Notes under the pieces: model-generated
What the model was told of the DNA's origin: nothing
Seen by the model: the letters and a program-made list of their open reading frames with translations, nothing else
Database searches by the model: none
Made by a program: the position numbers and the translations under genes
From: Ancistrus triradiatus
Taxonomy: Eukaryota > Chordata > Actinopteri > Siluriformes > Loricariidae
Length of the DNA stretch: 64,000 bases
NCBI GenBank assembly: GCA_025084515.1
Contig: JAJAGP010000224.1
Span: 124,001 to 188,000 of the forward strand
Direction of reading: 5' to 3'
Shown: piece by piece, positions 20,480 through 33,184 of the stretch
Layout: every line of letters starts with the position of its first letter
Position numbering within the stretch: position 1 is the stretch's first letter

Positions 20480-21415
20480 TAAAGAACACGGTACAGATAT
20501 ATACTGGAAATAACATAAATGCATACACCATCATAATCCAGAACTTAAAATAAATAAGTAAAAAGGTAAAATCCATCTCGAAAATGTCTGAATAATCCAA
20601 CAGGAGTAATATTTTCGTTGCCTTTGTGCTTTGTAATGTATTGCTTTTCTAAAGCAATGTGTTAAGGAAAAATCTGTCATGAACAGTTTTAATTCTGGCA
20701 AGTGCCTTAATTGCCAATTTTCTATACACACACACTGTGACCACCATTTGTTTTACAAGAAGGAACTTATTGTTCTTCTGAAGTGCAAGGCTGAGAACAT
20801 TTTCAGAAATTAACTGGACAAACACAAAGCTTCAATATGTTGATAAAATTATCTTTTCATAGCTATTAACAATCTCAATCCATGGACTGAAGTCAAATCT
20901 CTGAATTCCACAGTGAAGACAAAGTTTATTTCACTCAGTACAGAGAACTGAGCTGCATGCTATTGAGGGAGCACAGGCATTGCTGTTAATTCCCCAAATA
21001 GCACACCACTGGCTTGGTTAAATATCACTAGCATTAGCTATATTAGACTGGACAGCTGTATGTGTCTGGTGGTTAGGGAGATTGGAAGAAAAGTTTGCAG
21101 TTCAGATAAAGTTGTGTCAGTTTGTGCGCTGACTAAATCACAGTTCTCAGTGGTTACACTCTAGTAGATGATAACAGTACTATTTAAATCTTAAGTGCTG
21201 GGCATCAGAAATTTATGTGTATGACTACAGTGTACTGCAACATGGCTCAACTCAACGAACTGTGTTCTCCTCACTGAACTCTTGGCCCCTTCTCATCAGT
21301 CAGTTACACAACCTGACCAATCTGATATTGAAATACAAACATTGTGAGGTGACTAGTGCTTCTGTTTTGCATTTTTCTGGAATTTAATACAATGTTTTTC
21401 TTTATAAATATATTG
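20480..21415. other. AT-rich stretch without recognised feature
   Basis: No gene or repeat family is recognised here. Confidence 0.5.
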
Positions 21416-21417
21416 TA

Positions 21418-22224
21418 CAGTGGCACCTCGGTTCTCGGTTCTTTTGACTAGTAAAATATGTCTCGGCTCTCGTCATTTGCTCGGTATTTGGCTCACTTGG
21501 TTAGCCTTGTATGAGTCAAGCCGTGCAACTCGTTTCAGCCAAAACTTGATTCACGATTTAGTACAGTGATTCAGATTCACAACAACTCTTGCTCAGTGCA
21601 GATCTCTGCTGTGTTTATCATGTTTTTCTTTATTTTTAACATCTACAGTACTGTATTCGTAGTGCAAATAAGTCTCCATGGGTCCTAAAAACGTTAGTTT
21701 ATAAGAGCCAATTGAAAGCAAAACAGGAACTGAATCCTCCAGAACACAGGCTGCAGTTAACTTAGCAGCTAGAGTTCACCAATAGAGTAAGTGTTTTGCT
21801 TTTACTTCACTTTCAAAATGTATTAATTTACTCATTTAATTTATTACTCACTAAATTACATGAGATTTTTCAACAGTTTATTATAAAATAAGTTTTGTTT
21901 TAATGATTTTGGTCAACTGTAGGTTAATGTAAGTGTTTAAAACATTAATTTACATAGTATCCTTTCCATATCTCTGCTATGCTACAGTATAGACCGCTCT
22001 ACTGAACACTCTTTAAACTCTTCAGTTCATGATACATTTAACTTGATGGATTGAGGAATTTGTTGAAACATATCCCTTTCGTACAGTGTGGATGTTCTGG
22101 GGATGTGGAATGGATTAATTCAATCTACATTATTCCTTAAGGGACAAATTTGCTCAGTACTCATCGTTTTTGGTTTTCAACAAGACTTCTGGAACGAATT
22201 AAAGACGAGAGCTGAGTATCACTG
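21418..22224 (+). mobile_element. Tigger-like DNA transposon T, copy 1 (non-autonomous)
   Basis: The left end CAGTGGCACCTCGGTTCTCG and right end GAGAGCTGAGTATCACTG are inverted and TA-flanked. Near 21678 an ATGGGTCCTAAAAACG could be the start of the former transposase, but the frame stops within eight codons. The 807-bp length is far too short for a complete element. Partial relatives are at 40180-40385, 46044-47890 (split), 54457-54676 and 58520-58905. Confidence 0.8.
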
Positions 22225-22226
22225 TA

Positions 22227-24025
22227 TTTGGTATGTTCTGCCATTTGTTGTAATAACAGAGTGGACTTGTTACCATGGAGCCCACAGGCTTGTGCAAAAT
22301 CTGATGATCCAGCATGATTTCACAATATTCCAAAGAGCATTTTGTGATGTTACTGAATGCTTGGCTTCCTCTGTCTTGTCCCCATAAATACTCGATATTA
22401 GTTTAGTTCATATGACTGTGAGGTAAAGTCCATGACAGTCAGCACTCCTTGGTCTTTAGTCTTTGAGTACAGTACAGAGATTGCAAAGCTTTGAGTTGTG
22501 TTTCATGTCATTATCCTGCTGTTGTATGAATCTTTCTCCACAAAAGATACCAACAAGCAGTTCATTACTGGTTTCAAACATTTGGTCCCCACTGTATATT
22601 CCTAAACTTGAAATTATTTTGAAGCCATGTAAACATGAGGTTGCACAAATGCACATCATGTCAATGAGCTACACACTAAGTATTTATTTATTTACTTATT
22701 TCTGTATAGAACAATATGAACAATACATTGCATCTATCGTCCCTGAGTCAGTCGCACTGAGTCGGCATAGTGTTTATAGCTGTTAGCAGGTCTGTAACTT
22801 TTTAGCTGTTTTATTCCAGATTGCATTTTGATTGTCTTTACAGTACTGCCATAGAAAAAGGTCACCAGAATACTGATTATTACCACCTGAAAGCAGTTCA
22901 GCCTTCATTAAATAGGTCACATTCCAGATTACCAGTGATAAGGATTTGTCTAGTGTATTTTTACCTAGCGTTACCAAGCCGTACCCATGCCACATTGCTT
23001 ACTTGGACTTTGACTCACTGCCTTGTTTATTGTTTACCTTTTTGCCATTGCCTCTGATATGCAGTTTATCTTGACTGCGAGTTTGCTTCAGTGTTCCCGA
23101 TTTGCTCTCCTTGAACCTTACTCTGGTTGGTACATTTTAATAGCCTCTAACCTGAAACCTGCCTCTGTTCCTCAGTTTCTTCCTGACAACTACTAGGGTA
23201 ATCTACTTTTTCTAATGCATATTCAAACACTGTAGCTTTTAGTATGCTGGAATCAGTGAAATATCTATGACTGCATAATTGGATCGGTTTTGCTCACGCA
23301 GGCATCTGACTCAAAATTATTCTTTCAATAAATGAAAGCTATTAGATGCATTTGATTTTTTGGTGAATATGAGTCCACTGAGAGAAATAAACTAGGATAG
23401 GTGAGGAAAAGGTGGAAGAGGAGGAGGGCAAGAACGACAGAGGACTGATCTGGCATGCCATTTTCATTGTTTCCGCTGTTTGAATGTTTTGGCTGTATGG
23501 CTGTGGATGTTTCGTAAATTAGAATTATTTTACTATTAGTATTTTGTTGTTTTTAATTGCCAATATTTCTTACCCTCTCTGTGGGGGGGGGGGGGGTTTT
23601 TTTTTTTTTGTTTTGTGCTTAACTGCTACCTAGTTTTCTCTCTCTTTCATACATTAATCACTCTGGCCATCTGACTCTAACCTCCTTTTCCGAGTGACCA
23701 GCTCACCTTTTTGACTGAGATGTGTTTCTATGGAAACAAGCTCATACGAAATAATTATAAAAAATCAACCTGTTATATCCTCTGTTTTGCAGCAAAGTGA
23801 ACAGCCAGAGACACAAGAGCATTCCTGAGATGTTGTATTTGCTTTTTGTACTGTACGGTACAACAGATCGTTCAGTAATCAGCGATCATTCATAGAAAAG
23901 TTTGTGACAAAATAAGGCTCTATAGAAACACACGCCCAGCCACTTCAGTATTTAGTAATTCTAGGATACGTAGGAATTCTGATTCCGTGAAAAAGGTCAT
24001 AAGCTTGTTCATGATTTGATTTAGG
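22227..24025. other. AT-rich stretch, no gene recognised
   Basis: About 1.8 kb without a supported gene. The segment around 22500-22545 (TCATTATCCTGCTG) faintly recalls a minus-strand Tc1 fragment but is too short to call. A G14-T13 run lies at 23583-23609. Confidence 0.45.
23583..23609. repeat. Homopolymer pair G14 then T13
   Basis: Fourteen G residues are followed directly by thirteen T residues. Such runs are prone to slippage and to sequencing error; the G run could form a quadruplex in combination with others. Confidence 0.85.
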
Positions 24026-24027
24026 TA

Positions 24028-24795
24028 CAGTTGGGCAAAAAAGTATTTGGGTCGCCACCTGATTGTGCAAGTTCTCCTACTTAAGAAGATGAGAAGGTCT
24101 GTAATTTCATCATAAGGTAACACTTCAACTATGAGAGACGAAATGAGAAAGAAATCCAGGAAATCAGAATGTAGGATTTTTAAAGAATTTATTGTATATT
24201 ATGGTGGAAAATAAGTATTGGTCAAGTTTCAACTCAATACTTTTGTACATACCTTTGTTTGCAATGTACAGTGGTCAAAAAAACGTTTACTGTAGGTCTT
24301 CACCAGTTGCACACACTGTAGCTGGTATTTTGGCCCATTCCTTCCCATGCATATCTCTTCTTAGAGGCAGTGATTGTTTTTGGGGCAACATGGACTTTCA
24401 ACTCCCATCAAAATTTTCTATGGGGTTGGAGGGTCTGGAACTGCTAGTCCCCTCCGAACCTGGAAATGCCTTTTTCACGAGCCCCTCCTTTGTTGTCCCA
24501 AGCAGTGTGTTTTTGGGATCATTGTCATGCTGGAAAGACCCAGCCACGTTCCATCCTTCAATGCTCCACGATGGAATGAGGTTTTTGGCTTAAAATCTCA
24601 CAATACATGAACCCCGTTCATTTCTTCCTTAAAACAGATCATTCTTGTCCCCGTTTGCAAAAACACAGCCCCCAAAGCATGATGTTTCCACCCTCGTGCT
24701 TCACAATAGGTAGGGTTTTTTCTTGGGATGCAACTCAGCATTCTTCTCCTCCAAACACGACGAGTTGAGTTTTTTAACAAAACTATTTTGGTTTC
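24028..24795 (-). mobile_element. Tc1-like transposon, fourth family, left half
   Basis: It begins CAGTTGGGCAAAAAAGTATT after TA, with AAATCCAGGAAATCAGA and TGGTGGAAAATAAGTATTGG in the terminal region. The adjoining minus-strand coding sequence is a decayed transposase with several frameshifts. The copy stops near 24795, so half the element is missing. The same family recurs inverted at 26767-28139. Confidence 0.85.
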
Positions 24796-24935
24796 TATAT
24801 ATATATACCAAAACTAGACCAAAACTAAAAACAATTCAGATGACTAAATTATGACTAAAACTAAATTACGTTTTAGTCAAAAGACTGTAACTAAAACTAA
24901 ATCAACATTTGCTGTCAAAATTAACACTGGATCTC
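24796..24935. repeat. ACTAAAACTAAA-rich repeat
   Basis: Repeated ACTAAAACTAAAT and GTTTTAGTCAAAAGACT units resemble a common interspersed fish repeat. No second copy exists in the window to define its ends. Confidence 0.4.
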
Positions 24936-25079
24936 AGTCTCATCCTTTTCTGGTCTTTCTCTTGACTTGGACTTGATGTATCCCAGTCATGGTCTTGACT
25001 CTGACTCGGCTCTAGTGGTTTTGACTACAGCATTAGCACAGAGTCTAAGTATAAGAAAACAACAGCTCAGTCAGGCAGC

Positions 25080-25465
25080 AGCCCACATAATGGAAATGCA
25101 TTCTCCCGGAAGTCTGCCTCTTGAAGCAACATCAGCATCATAAGTATTTGTCAAGAGCTATATGGCTTGCGCTTCCATGGCCAAGCAGCCACACACAAGT
25201 TTAAGATCACTATGCACAATGCCAAGTATTAACAAGAGTAGTGTAAAGCACATCACCATTGGATCAGTGGAATCATAAGCTCTGAATTGATGACTCACAC
25301 TTTGCCATCTAGCAGTCTGGCAGATGAAGTTGGGTTTTGGTAGAGACCAAACTTGTCCTTTAGGACTATTCTGCTGGCCAACTGAGCTTCACTGGAGGGA
25401 AATGTTGATGCTGCAGCATTCTCATGTGTTCGAATGTTGTGGTAACAGCTTTGTTGTAGATTTGA
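25080..25465 (+). pseudogene. Tc1-like transposase remnant (fifth family)
   Basis: The segment keeps phrases typical of one Tc1 transposase family in nucleotide form: GCTTCCATGGCCAAGCAGCC, AAGATCACTATGCACAATGC, CCATCTAGCAGTCTGGCAG and TTGTGGTAACAGCTTTG, in the order expected for the region leading to and past the first catalytic aspartate. No frame stays open. Terminal repeats were not found. Confidence 0.65.
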
Positions 25466-25645
25466 GGATTTCATACATACACACATGCATAAGACATATG
25501 GTAAAACAGCAAGCATATGGCACAATCATATATCTGTGTGGAGCTATGCATGGGCGAGAAAGCCCTGGCATTTCCTGAAGCCCTTGTTAAATCAGCCCCC
25601 TCTCCCTACATGCATTTCTCCCCCAACCTTCCCACTTTCTTTCAG

Positions 25646-25850
25646 GTGTGATGTTTCTCCTCGCAGCTATTTTTGGGTCCACATGGCCCAGAGATGTGCA
25701 TGACAGCCAAAGTTTTCCTGACAGCGAAGCGAAAGATCTCAGTGGCTTCTGGGAGTGGGGGAGGTATGGGGGTTGGGGGTGTTATGGTGGGGTCGATACA
25801 GCTGGAGCCTTGCTTCCTGATCCTGACCTGCAACATCCAAGACTGCACAG
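25646..25850 (+). other. Candidate host exon (unidentified)
   Basis: A pyrimidine-rich tract ending CTTTCTTTCAG precedes this segment, and GTAGTG follows at 25851. The frame in phase with 25648 stays open over the whole 205 bp and stops just beyond the donor-like site. Composition is clearly more GC-rich than the flanks. I recognise no domain, and one other frame is open for most of it, so the product and even the frame are uncertain. Confidence 0.2.
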
Positions 25851-25991
25851 GTAGTGGTGTTGGAGTGCGAACAGATGATGAACTCAGAGCACAACTCAGT
25901 GTTGAAGACTCTTGTTTTTTCTTCCTGGGGTAATCAACTCATACAATTTAGAAGTATTGTCACTAGTGGTCTCAGAGTTTTGGACCCCACT

Positions 25992-26045
25992 GTACAGGTA
26001 AGTGTCGTTTAACGACCATCTGATCAATGTCTGTTCACTTTAATG
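25992..26045 (+). repeat. Short shared repeat, copy 1
   Basis: The start, CAGGTAAGTGTCGTTTAACG after TA, looks like a transposon end. Positions 26016-26043 match 31763-31790 in inverted orientation over 28 bases without a mismatch. Confidence 0.65.
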
Positions 26046-26766
26046 ACCAAGGTCTTAAAATGTATAGTAAATTAAAATAAGAAAAAAAATCCAGACGTTG
26101 TTGCCCTCAACAGCTGGTCACCTCAACAGCCAATCAACTCTGTGGATCCACGAGCAAATCATGAGGTTAGTCGCCACGAAGGGCATCATTTCTCATCGCA
26201 GTTTTTCCCAGGTCTGTGTATTCTAGCTATTTTGATCCTATTTTCTAAAAAATCTTTACAAATATTGGGTAGAATGAGGGTTTCAGGTTTTTGGGTCTTT
26301 GTTTTTAAGTGTAGTTGCTTATTTGGGATTGCTCCCTGATCCTGTCTCTCTCCTCTCTCCACCAGGATTTCTTGCAAGTTGGTTTTGTTTAACCTGTCAT
26401 GTTAAAGGCAACTACTGTATATATTGTTTTAAGTAATTGACCACTTGCCACTCTCTCACATTGTAGTAGGAATGCCTGTTTTGGGCATTTTTTAAATTTT
26501 ATTTATATTTTTTTGGCGTGTTTTTGCCAATTTGCTTCTTGTTTTGCCTGATTGCTTACCTTACTTGCTTGTTTCTCTCCTGTAACTACCTACCTTTACT
26601 GGTTGTGTCCTCCCTTGGTTGTTAGCTCACATTTGACTACAGAGATCCGTTTCTGACTCGGTGGTGTGCTTAGAGACTTTTTTGTGTACGTTTACTCGTA
26701 TTTTCTGTTATGAACTTTCACTGCTTATTTTGTAACAAGATGTCAAATTGGGTTTCCTCGGATTTG

Positions 26767-28139
26767 AAAAAAAAAATCCAGGAAATCAACATTGTAGGAT
26801 AAATTTAATTGTAATCAATTGTGGAAAATAAGTATTTGGTCACCCACAAACCGCAAGATTTCCCTGGCTCTCATAGACCTGTAACTTCTCATTTAAGAAG
26901 CTATTCTGTCCCCAGTCCCTTAACTGTATTACAGGCACTGTTTGACCTCGTTATCTGTATAAAAGACACCTGTCCACAGTCAGACTCCAAACTCAACCAT
27001 GATCCAAGACCAAAAGAGCCTGTCCGAAGGACACCAGGAAGAAAATTGTAGACCTGCACACAGGCTGGGAAGAGTGAATCTACAATAGGCAAGCAGGTTG
27101 GAATGTGAATAATCAACTGTGGGAGCATTGTAAGAAATGGCAGACATACAAGGCCCATTGATGTCCTCCCTCCGGTTTGGGGGCCCCATGAAAGATCTCA
27201 TCCCGTTGGGGTCAAAATGATCATGGAACGATGAGCAAAAATCCCAGGAACTACACAGATGGACCTGATTGAATGACCTTCAGAGAGCTGGGACCAAAGT
27301 AACAACGCTACCATCAGTACACACTACGCCCGAGAGGGGATTCAGATCCTGCAGTGCCAGGCGTGTCCCCCCCCCCCTGCTTAGCTTAATGTCCAGGCGC
27401 GTCTGAAGTTTGGCCAGAGAGCATATGGATTATCCAGAAGAAGGACTGGGAGATATCATGTAGTCAGATGAAACCACAATAGAACTTTTTAGAACAACTC
27501 AACTCGCCGGTTTGAGGAAAAGAATGCTTGAGTTGCCATTCCCAAGGACACCTACCCTTACTGTGAAGCATGGGGTGGAAACATGACAATGCTTTGGGGG
27601 CTGTTTTTTCTGCAGAGGGGACAGGACGCTGATCCGTGTTACGGGAAAATGACGGTGCCATGTATTGTTGAGATTTGAAGCCAAATCCGCCTTCCTCAGT
27701 GAGAGGCAATTGAAGTGGAACGTGGCTGGGTTTTCCAGCAGGGACAATGATCCCAAACCACAGTCCCGCCGAGCAACGAAGGAGTGGGCTTCCGCATGGA
27801 GGATGGGCCAAAATACCAGCTTACATTGTGGTGCCAACCTGGTGAAGACTTACATGAAACGTTTGAACCTCTGTCATTGCCAACAAAGGTTATTTTACAA
27901 AAGTATTGAGCTGAACTTTTTTCTTGACCAAATACTTATTTTTTTCCACCATAATTTTACAATGAAATTATTTAAAAATCCTACAATGTGATTGTCCTTC
28001 CTGGATTGTTTTTCCTCATTTTGTCTCGATAGCTGAAATGTACCTATGATGAAAAATTACAGACCTCCTCTCATTTTCTAAGTAGTTGCCAGTAAACTTG
28101 CACAATCAGTGGCTGAACAAATAACTTTTTGCCCCACTG
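26767..28139 (+). mobile_element. Tc1-like transposon, fourth family, second copy
   Basis: The right end TTTTTGCCCCACTG and the sub-terminal TATTTTTTTCCACCATAATTT mirror the copy at 24028. The left end is truncated near AAAAAATCCAGGAAATCA. About 1.37 kb remains. The orientation is opposite to the first copy, and the two lie about 2 kb apart. Confidence 0.88.
26999..27890 (+). pseudogene. Tc1 transposase, heavily decayed (fourth family)
   Basis: A continuous alignment to a Tc1-type enzyme can be followed by eye: a helix-turn-helix region around 27000-27240, a GTAGTCAGATGAAACC segment near 27460 standing for the first catalytic aspartate, and GGGACAATGATCCCAAACC near 27740 for the second. Multiple stops and shifts are present. 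Open frames on the minus strand between 27464 and 27837 are shadows of this segment. Confidence 0.8.
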
Positions 28140-28140
28140 T

Positions 28141-29370
28141 GGTGGTAGCCATGTTTGTTATACAAATCAATGATTTTATATCCTCAGTGTTATTTTGCTG
28201 TACAAATGGCGACCGGTCACATTAGTGATGAGTGTAATGTCCACTTCTACCGCTCCCATCTCACTCTTCAATCTTGTATTTTTGCTCATAAATCTTAGAT
28301 TATTGTTATCATTTTGGAAAAGCAAACATATCCAGTCTTTAAACACAAAACAGCTGGGACTTGTTTTAATGCACAACTGTTCACAGTGCTGGTAGGATGT
28401 CACCATATGGCTGAAGAAATGAGCATTATATGAGAGAGAACCACTGGCTATTGTAAGTAATATAGGAGGTAGGGAACCCTCAGACAACAGAGCATTGGGC
28501 AACCCCAATCAAGCTTGCTGTTGGTGTTACTGTTTCATGCCCAAACCTGTTGTATGGTGTTTTGAGTCAAGGCCTCTGTGATGATTTTGCGACTTCTATA
28601 AAGCTTGATTGTGCTATGCTGGAGCTTGTATGGGCTACAGCATCACAATAACAGCACTTAACAATTGACAGTACAGGGGTAGCTCTAATCACAGTTCTCA
28701 TTGTTCCCTTCTGTTTCTCTGCTGAGCTCTTGCTGAGGGTCACGATGGCAACATACTGAGAAGGTCACTAGACTTCTCAAATCCCAGGCCACATGATCAT
28801 AGGGGGATGCCCATAACATTCCAATCCAGCTTACCATATTTTATCTTTTCAGATGTACTTGAGTCTTCTCTGGGTGGAGGCCATGTGCCTAAAAACAAGT
28901 GTGTCCAACATTGTTGGCACCCTTGACTGTTTATGATAAAAGCCAAGATCTTCACGAAATAACTCCTCACCAAGAAGGAGTGTGTTGGAACTTTTTCTTA
29001 GGTTTCTCTCATTTACTCTGTCCTCTTCCCACCACACCCTGGAAAGGTTTCTTGAAACCCTTAAAACTTGGATGCCAATGTCTTGGAAGAGATAGTCTTG
29101 TCCCCTTTAGACTTCCCTTGTTATTGGTGGATAATAACATTTATCTCTGTGTTTTTGCCATGGTGAACAGAAGGTAATACAACGCCCTTTTTAAGCTTCA
29201 AAGCCTCCATTCATAGGCCTAATTAAAGCAGTGAACACCCCCCTTTTGAGAACAGTGAGTCTAATCTATGTTTTCAAACTAACAAACGTCTACCATTGAT
29301 GTTCTGGAATATTTCAATTTTGTATCCTTTTTTCCTGCCACATTTGTATTTTGTTATTTTTTTTACCTCA
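28141..29370. other. No recognised gene or repeat
   Basis: About 1.2 kb of AT-rich sequence. Short frames at 28176-28508 and 28899-29177 show no recognisable domain. Confidence 0.45.
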
Positions 29371-29374
29371 TTTT

Positions 29375-29755
29375 TTCTGCACTCTTCGTCCATTTTATCA
29401 GTTCCACTTACCATATAGATGCAGTTTGTAGTTCTAAATTGCAGACTATTGTCCACCTGTTTCTCTACGTGCTTTCTTAGTCCCTCTTCCTCTGTTCTGT
29501 AATGGTCATGACCCACACATATCAGGTGCTATTCGAGTGGTGGATCATTCTCAACACTGCAGTGACACTGATGTGGTGGTGGTGTGTTAGTGTGTGTTCT
29601 TCTGGTATGAGTGGATTAGACACAGCAGTGCTGCTGGTGCTTTTAAACACCTCAGTGTCACTGCTGCACTGAAAATACTCTACCAAAGTGTACCTGATCT
29701 GTGATGGCTCTGTGGGGGTCCTGTCCATTCGAGAACAGAGTAAAGCTAACAAAAT
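29375..29755. repeat. Hairpin-type interspersed repeat H, copy 2
   Basis: Same landmarks as 19153-19625. Its end carries GATGGCTCTGTGGGGGTCCTG, the reverse complement of phrases found in the first part of other copies, so the repeat folds back on itself. Confidence 0.8.
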
Positions 29756-29756
29756 A

Positions 29757-31368
29757 TTTAACTGTTTGACTACTAATATGTAAAAATATCTAAAAATTCA
29801 AGAATTCTGTGAATGTTTTTTTCCTTATTGAGTTGATTTATATTAATAAAATCCATTGAGTTAATATTATTTATAGTTATTTAATATTATTTATATATTA
29901 AGTTGCATCATGTTCTAGCCATGTAACATTGCAATTACAGTTTTCATCTACATACAGTACAGAATACATACTGTATTCTGTGTTCCATCTGGGGAAAAAA
30001 AAAAACTTTTAATGAGAAAAAAACAACTTTTTGTAAAGTGTAATCAAATCTCACTTTCAAAGAAGATGGGCAAAGAAGATGGAAACTAACCTGTTTTCTA
30101 CAATGTTTGTCCAAAACATTACTTGTAAGTAAGGTTCATGAATATGGAATAGCTTTTGATATAAACTACAGAAAACGGACATTTGCATATATACAAAAAC
30201 ACAGCATTAACGTTAGACGTGAGGGATTGACTACACTATCACTTAACACAATTCCGTGTACCTGACCGACCACTGTCTTCACTTAAAGTAAATTCTCTAT
30301 GGCAAGTTCTAATTTCCATAGTTTCTAATTGTTTTACTGTATCATTTAAGGAATGTCCAATGGTCAAACATCATCTGGTGTGCTCATCTCAGTCCACTTT
30401 GTGAGAATAATATATGTGACACGTAAGAAAGTTTAAGGAACAAAGAGGAGTACGACAGTGAGAGTGAAACCGTGTCTGGGGGATGGGACTGGATCTGCCA
30501 GTAATGTGTCACTAATGAAAGACTACATGTAATTTTGTTCTTTCCGTGTCACTGTGTCTCCACTAGAAGTGCATGTCAGAGTGTTTTTTACATGTTAATT
30601 ATTATTTGAGGCAGAAGACAGGTCTTAAACTTTCAAGCCCTCTTTTCCCTACATCTTCCTCTTCTTTAAAGAGAGGTCAGAGAGATATGGCGCTTCAGTT
30701 ACAAATCTTTTATCACATAACATATAGTTTCCAGAGATTGCACACTTTCTACCTAAAATGCTGAACAAAATATCTGATTTTATCATTTAAACGAATAAAA
30801 AGCATGTACTGACATGGGCTGTACATTACCATAGTCACTTTTTATGCTACTGTAATGTAAATATAAGGAATGTTCTCACAAGAAAATTGCATGCAAACGA
30901 TACAAAAATGTGTCACAGACACCACTGAAAACATGGTTGTAACACTACCATCTACACAGCATCCCTAATGCCAACACATATTTAATTTGTGGAAATTCAC
31001 AATAATTATAGAAAATACAGAAATGCAGTGTTACAACTCTGTGTAGGGAAAAGCTGTAACACTTAAGATGGACCTGATACTATTGTTTGATGGAAACCAA
31101 AAATGAACTGATAGACAGTATTATGAACAACATGGAAGATCAGAAACAGAGACTCAACGCCTGAATGTGAACCAGTTTATTATAGTTATAGGTTAGAGAG
31201 AATATACAGGTAGTGGAGGGATAAACAAAGGAGTACTGCTTACAGTAGGACAGGCACAACACTGACAAACACAGTCATACACACAAACAAGAGTAGCTTA
31301 CACAAAAAAAGTCTCTAAACGCATCAACCGAGTTAGAACAATCTCTAGTCCAGACATGAGCTAACATG
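29757..31368. other. No recognised gene or repeat
   Basis: About 1.6 kb of AT-rich sequence with short A runs near 29995-30005. Nothing supportable was seen. Confidence 0.45.
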
Positions 31369-31369
31369 C

Positions 31370-31571
31370 GGACTGTGGTGGCCTAGTGGTTAAGGTACTG
31401 GACTATGGACCAGAAGGTCCAGAGTTCAAATCCCGCCTCTGCCAAGCTGCCACTGTAGGGTCCTTGAGCAAGACCCTTAACCCACAATTGCTTGAATTGT
31501 AAGACTGTAACAATTGTAAGTCGCTCTGGATAAGGGAGTCTGCTAAATGCTGTATAATGTAAATGTAAATG
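31370..31571 (+). repeat. tRNA-derived SINE, copy 3
   Basis: Full-length copy with head GGACTGTGGTGGCCTAGTGG, B-box-like GTTCAAATCC and the fish tail ending in ATGTAAATGTAA. Confidence 0.9.
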
Positions 31572-31757
31572 TAACGAGCAACACACATACACAAATGACA
31601 AACTTCTGCTTTGATACCCTAACTCCACCTCTGCTTATGGATCCACAGCATGGACCTGCTCTTGAGGTGACCAGGCCACAATGTCCAGAGTTAAAAGACA
31701 GATTTTTATTTCCTATTAGAATTTATTCGAATTTTTAAGAAGACTACATGTAATTTT

Positions 31758-31816
31758 GGGTGTTAAAGTGAACAGACATTGATCAGATGGACATTAAACA
31801 GCGGATACCTGTTTTT
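31758..31816 (-). repeat. Short shared repeat, copy 2 (inverted)
   Basis: Reverse complement of 25992-26045, with 28 identical bases at 31763-31790. Confidence 0.65.
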
Positions 31817-32289
31817 ATTTATACAGTTACACAATAGATGGGAAGGTGAAAAACTGCAATGGATTATACTTGTATAATGTTCTAAACATGGAGGTTGTAA
31901 ATGGGTGATTGTGCCTTCACCAAAAAGTTTCTAAAGTTATCAGGCTTTCACTTTTAGCATTCAAATAGCTTCAAAATCTGTAGTATAGGTCATTTTATGT
32001 TAGACATTAAGTTCAAGTGTAGATAATATAGATTGTATTATTGTGTGAAATGCTCGGAGTTCCTATCCTGCTAAGAAACAGAGAATTCACAAGATGTAAC
32101 AACCATAACAAACTACATTTTATATGTAAATGGGGTGCCCCTTTTGTGCCTATTTTTGTATACATGACCTGATACAATCCAGAATAAGTTGAATAGGTTT
32201 AAATTGCTGATGGTAAATTAGCTAATACAGGAGATAGCTAATTTATTTGCTCAGGCTAACTTTGTTATGCAAAGTACTTACATAAGAGA

Positions 32290-33180
32290 TGTCAAGTCAA
32301 GTCAAGTCAGATTTATTTATATAGCACTTTTTACAATGGAGCATTGTCTCAAAGCAACTTTACAAGTTTAGATTATCTCCTAATAACTACGTCCAATCCC
32401 AAATTGAGCAAGCCTAGGGCGACAGTGGCAAGGAAAAACTCCCTAGTTCTAGGAAGAAACCTTCGGAGACCAAGACTCAAAAAGGACCCAACCTCCTTGG
32501 GCGGTGTAGATGATAAATCTATAGAACTAATTCCATGGATCAAAGTTCGAATAAATGTGAGTTGCACATCGGACATTAGTGGCCCCGGGTATGAGGGGCT
32601 GGAGCTTGATTATGGAAGCAGCGTGAGTTGAGCTGCAGGCGGACAAACATCAATGTGTGGGGGCTGGAACCGGCACGGAACACAGCTCGTAAGGAAAACA
32701 GAAATGTAACTTATTATTGATTGAAGAGCACAGTGTCTATTAACAATCACGAAATGCCATGTCAATCACTGATGCCATGTGTAGCGTGAGACCCCGCAGC
32801 ATTACTTAGCAGCATAGCTAGAAAAGAGGAGAACTGGAGGAAACCGCAGCCAAGAGGGATCACATGAAACATTGGCAACCCCACGGGAGGGCACAAGGAC
32901 ACAACCCAACGCTCTGATCACCTAAGACGCTTTGACTTATGAACCCCTATCTCTGTCCCTTATGCTAGGCAAGGATGCACGAGTCAAGATCACGAGGACG
33001 AAGCCAGTTCAGTCCAGACCTGCCCATCGACACTCCCGGCAAGCGGACAAGGCAGGCAGGCCAGACATGACTCCAGACTCCGGCCCCAGTGACCCAAGTC
33101 ATGCATCCTGGTCTAAATCTAGTCAAAAGCCTGTGTAAATAGGTATGTCTTTAGCCTAGACTTAAAACTTTGTGTATCTA
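32290..33180 (+). repeat. Interspersed repeat R, long copy
   Basis: It begins with tandem TCAAG units, then the shared core (TTTATTTATATAGCAC, GTCTCAAAGCAAC, GGGCGACAGTGGCAAGG). It continues for about 650 bp beyond the short copies and ends near TAGGTATGTCTTTAGCC. The extension is GC-rich for this window. The short frames here follow the repeat and are not genes. Class unknown. Confidence 0.75.
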
Positions 33181-33184
33181 AAAG

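Noticed and set aside
22500..22545. Possible Tc1 fragment
   Set aside because: Only a TCATTATCCTGCTG phrase supports it; too short to call.
24192..24593. 133-codon frame on the plus strand
   Set aside because: It runs antisense to the decayed Tc1 transposase of the fourth family.
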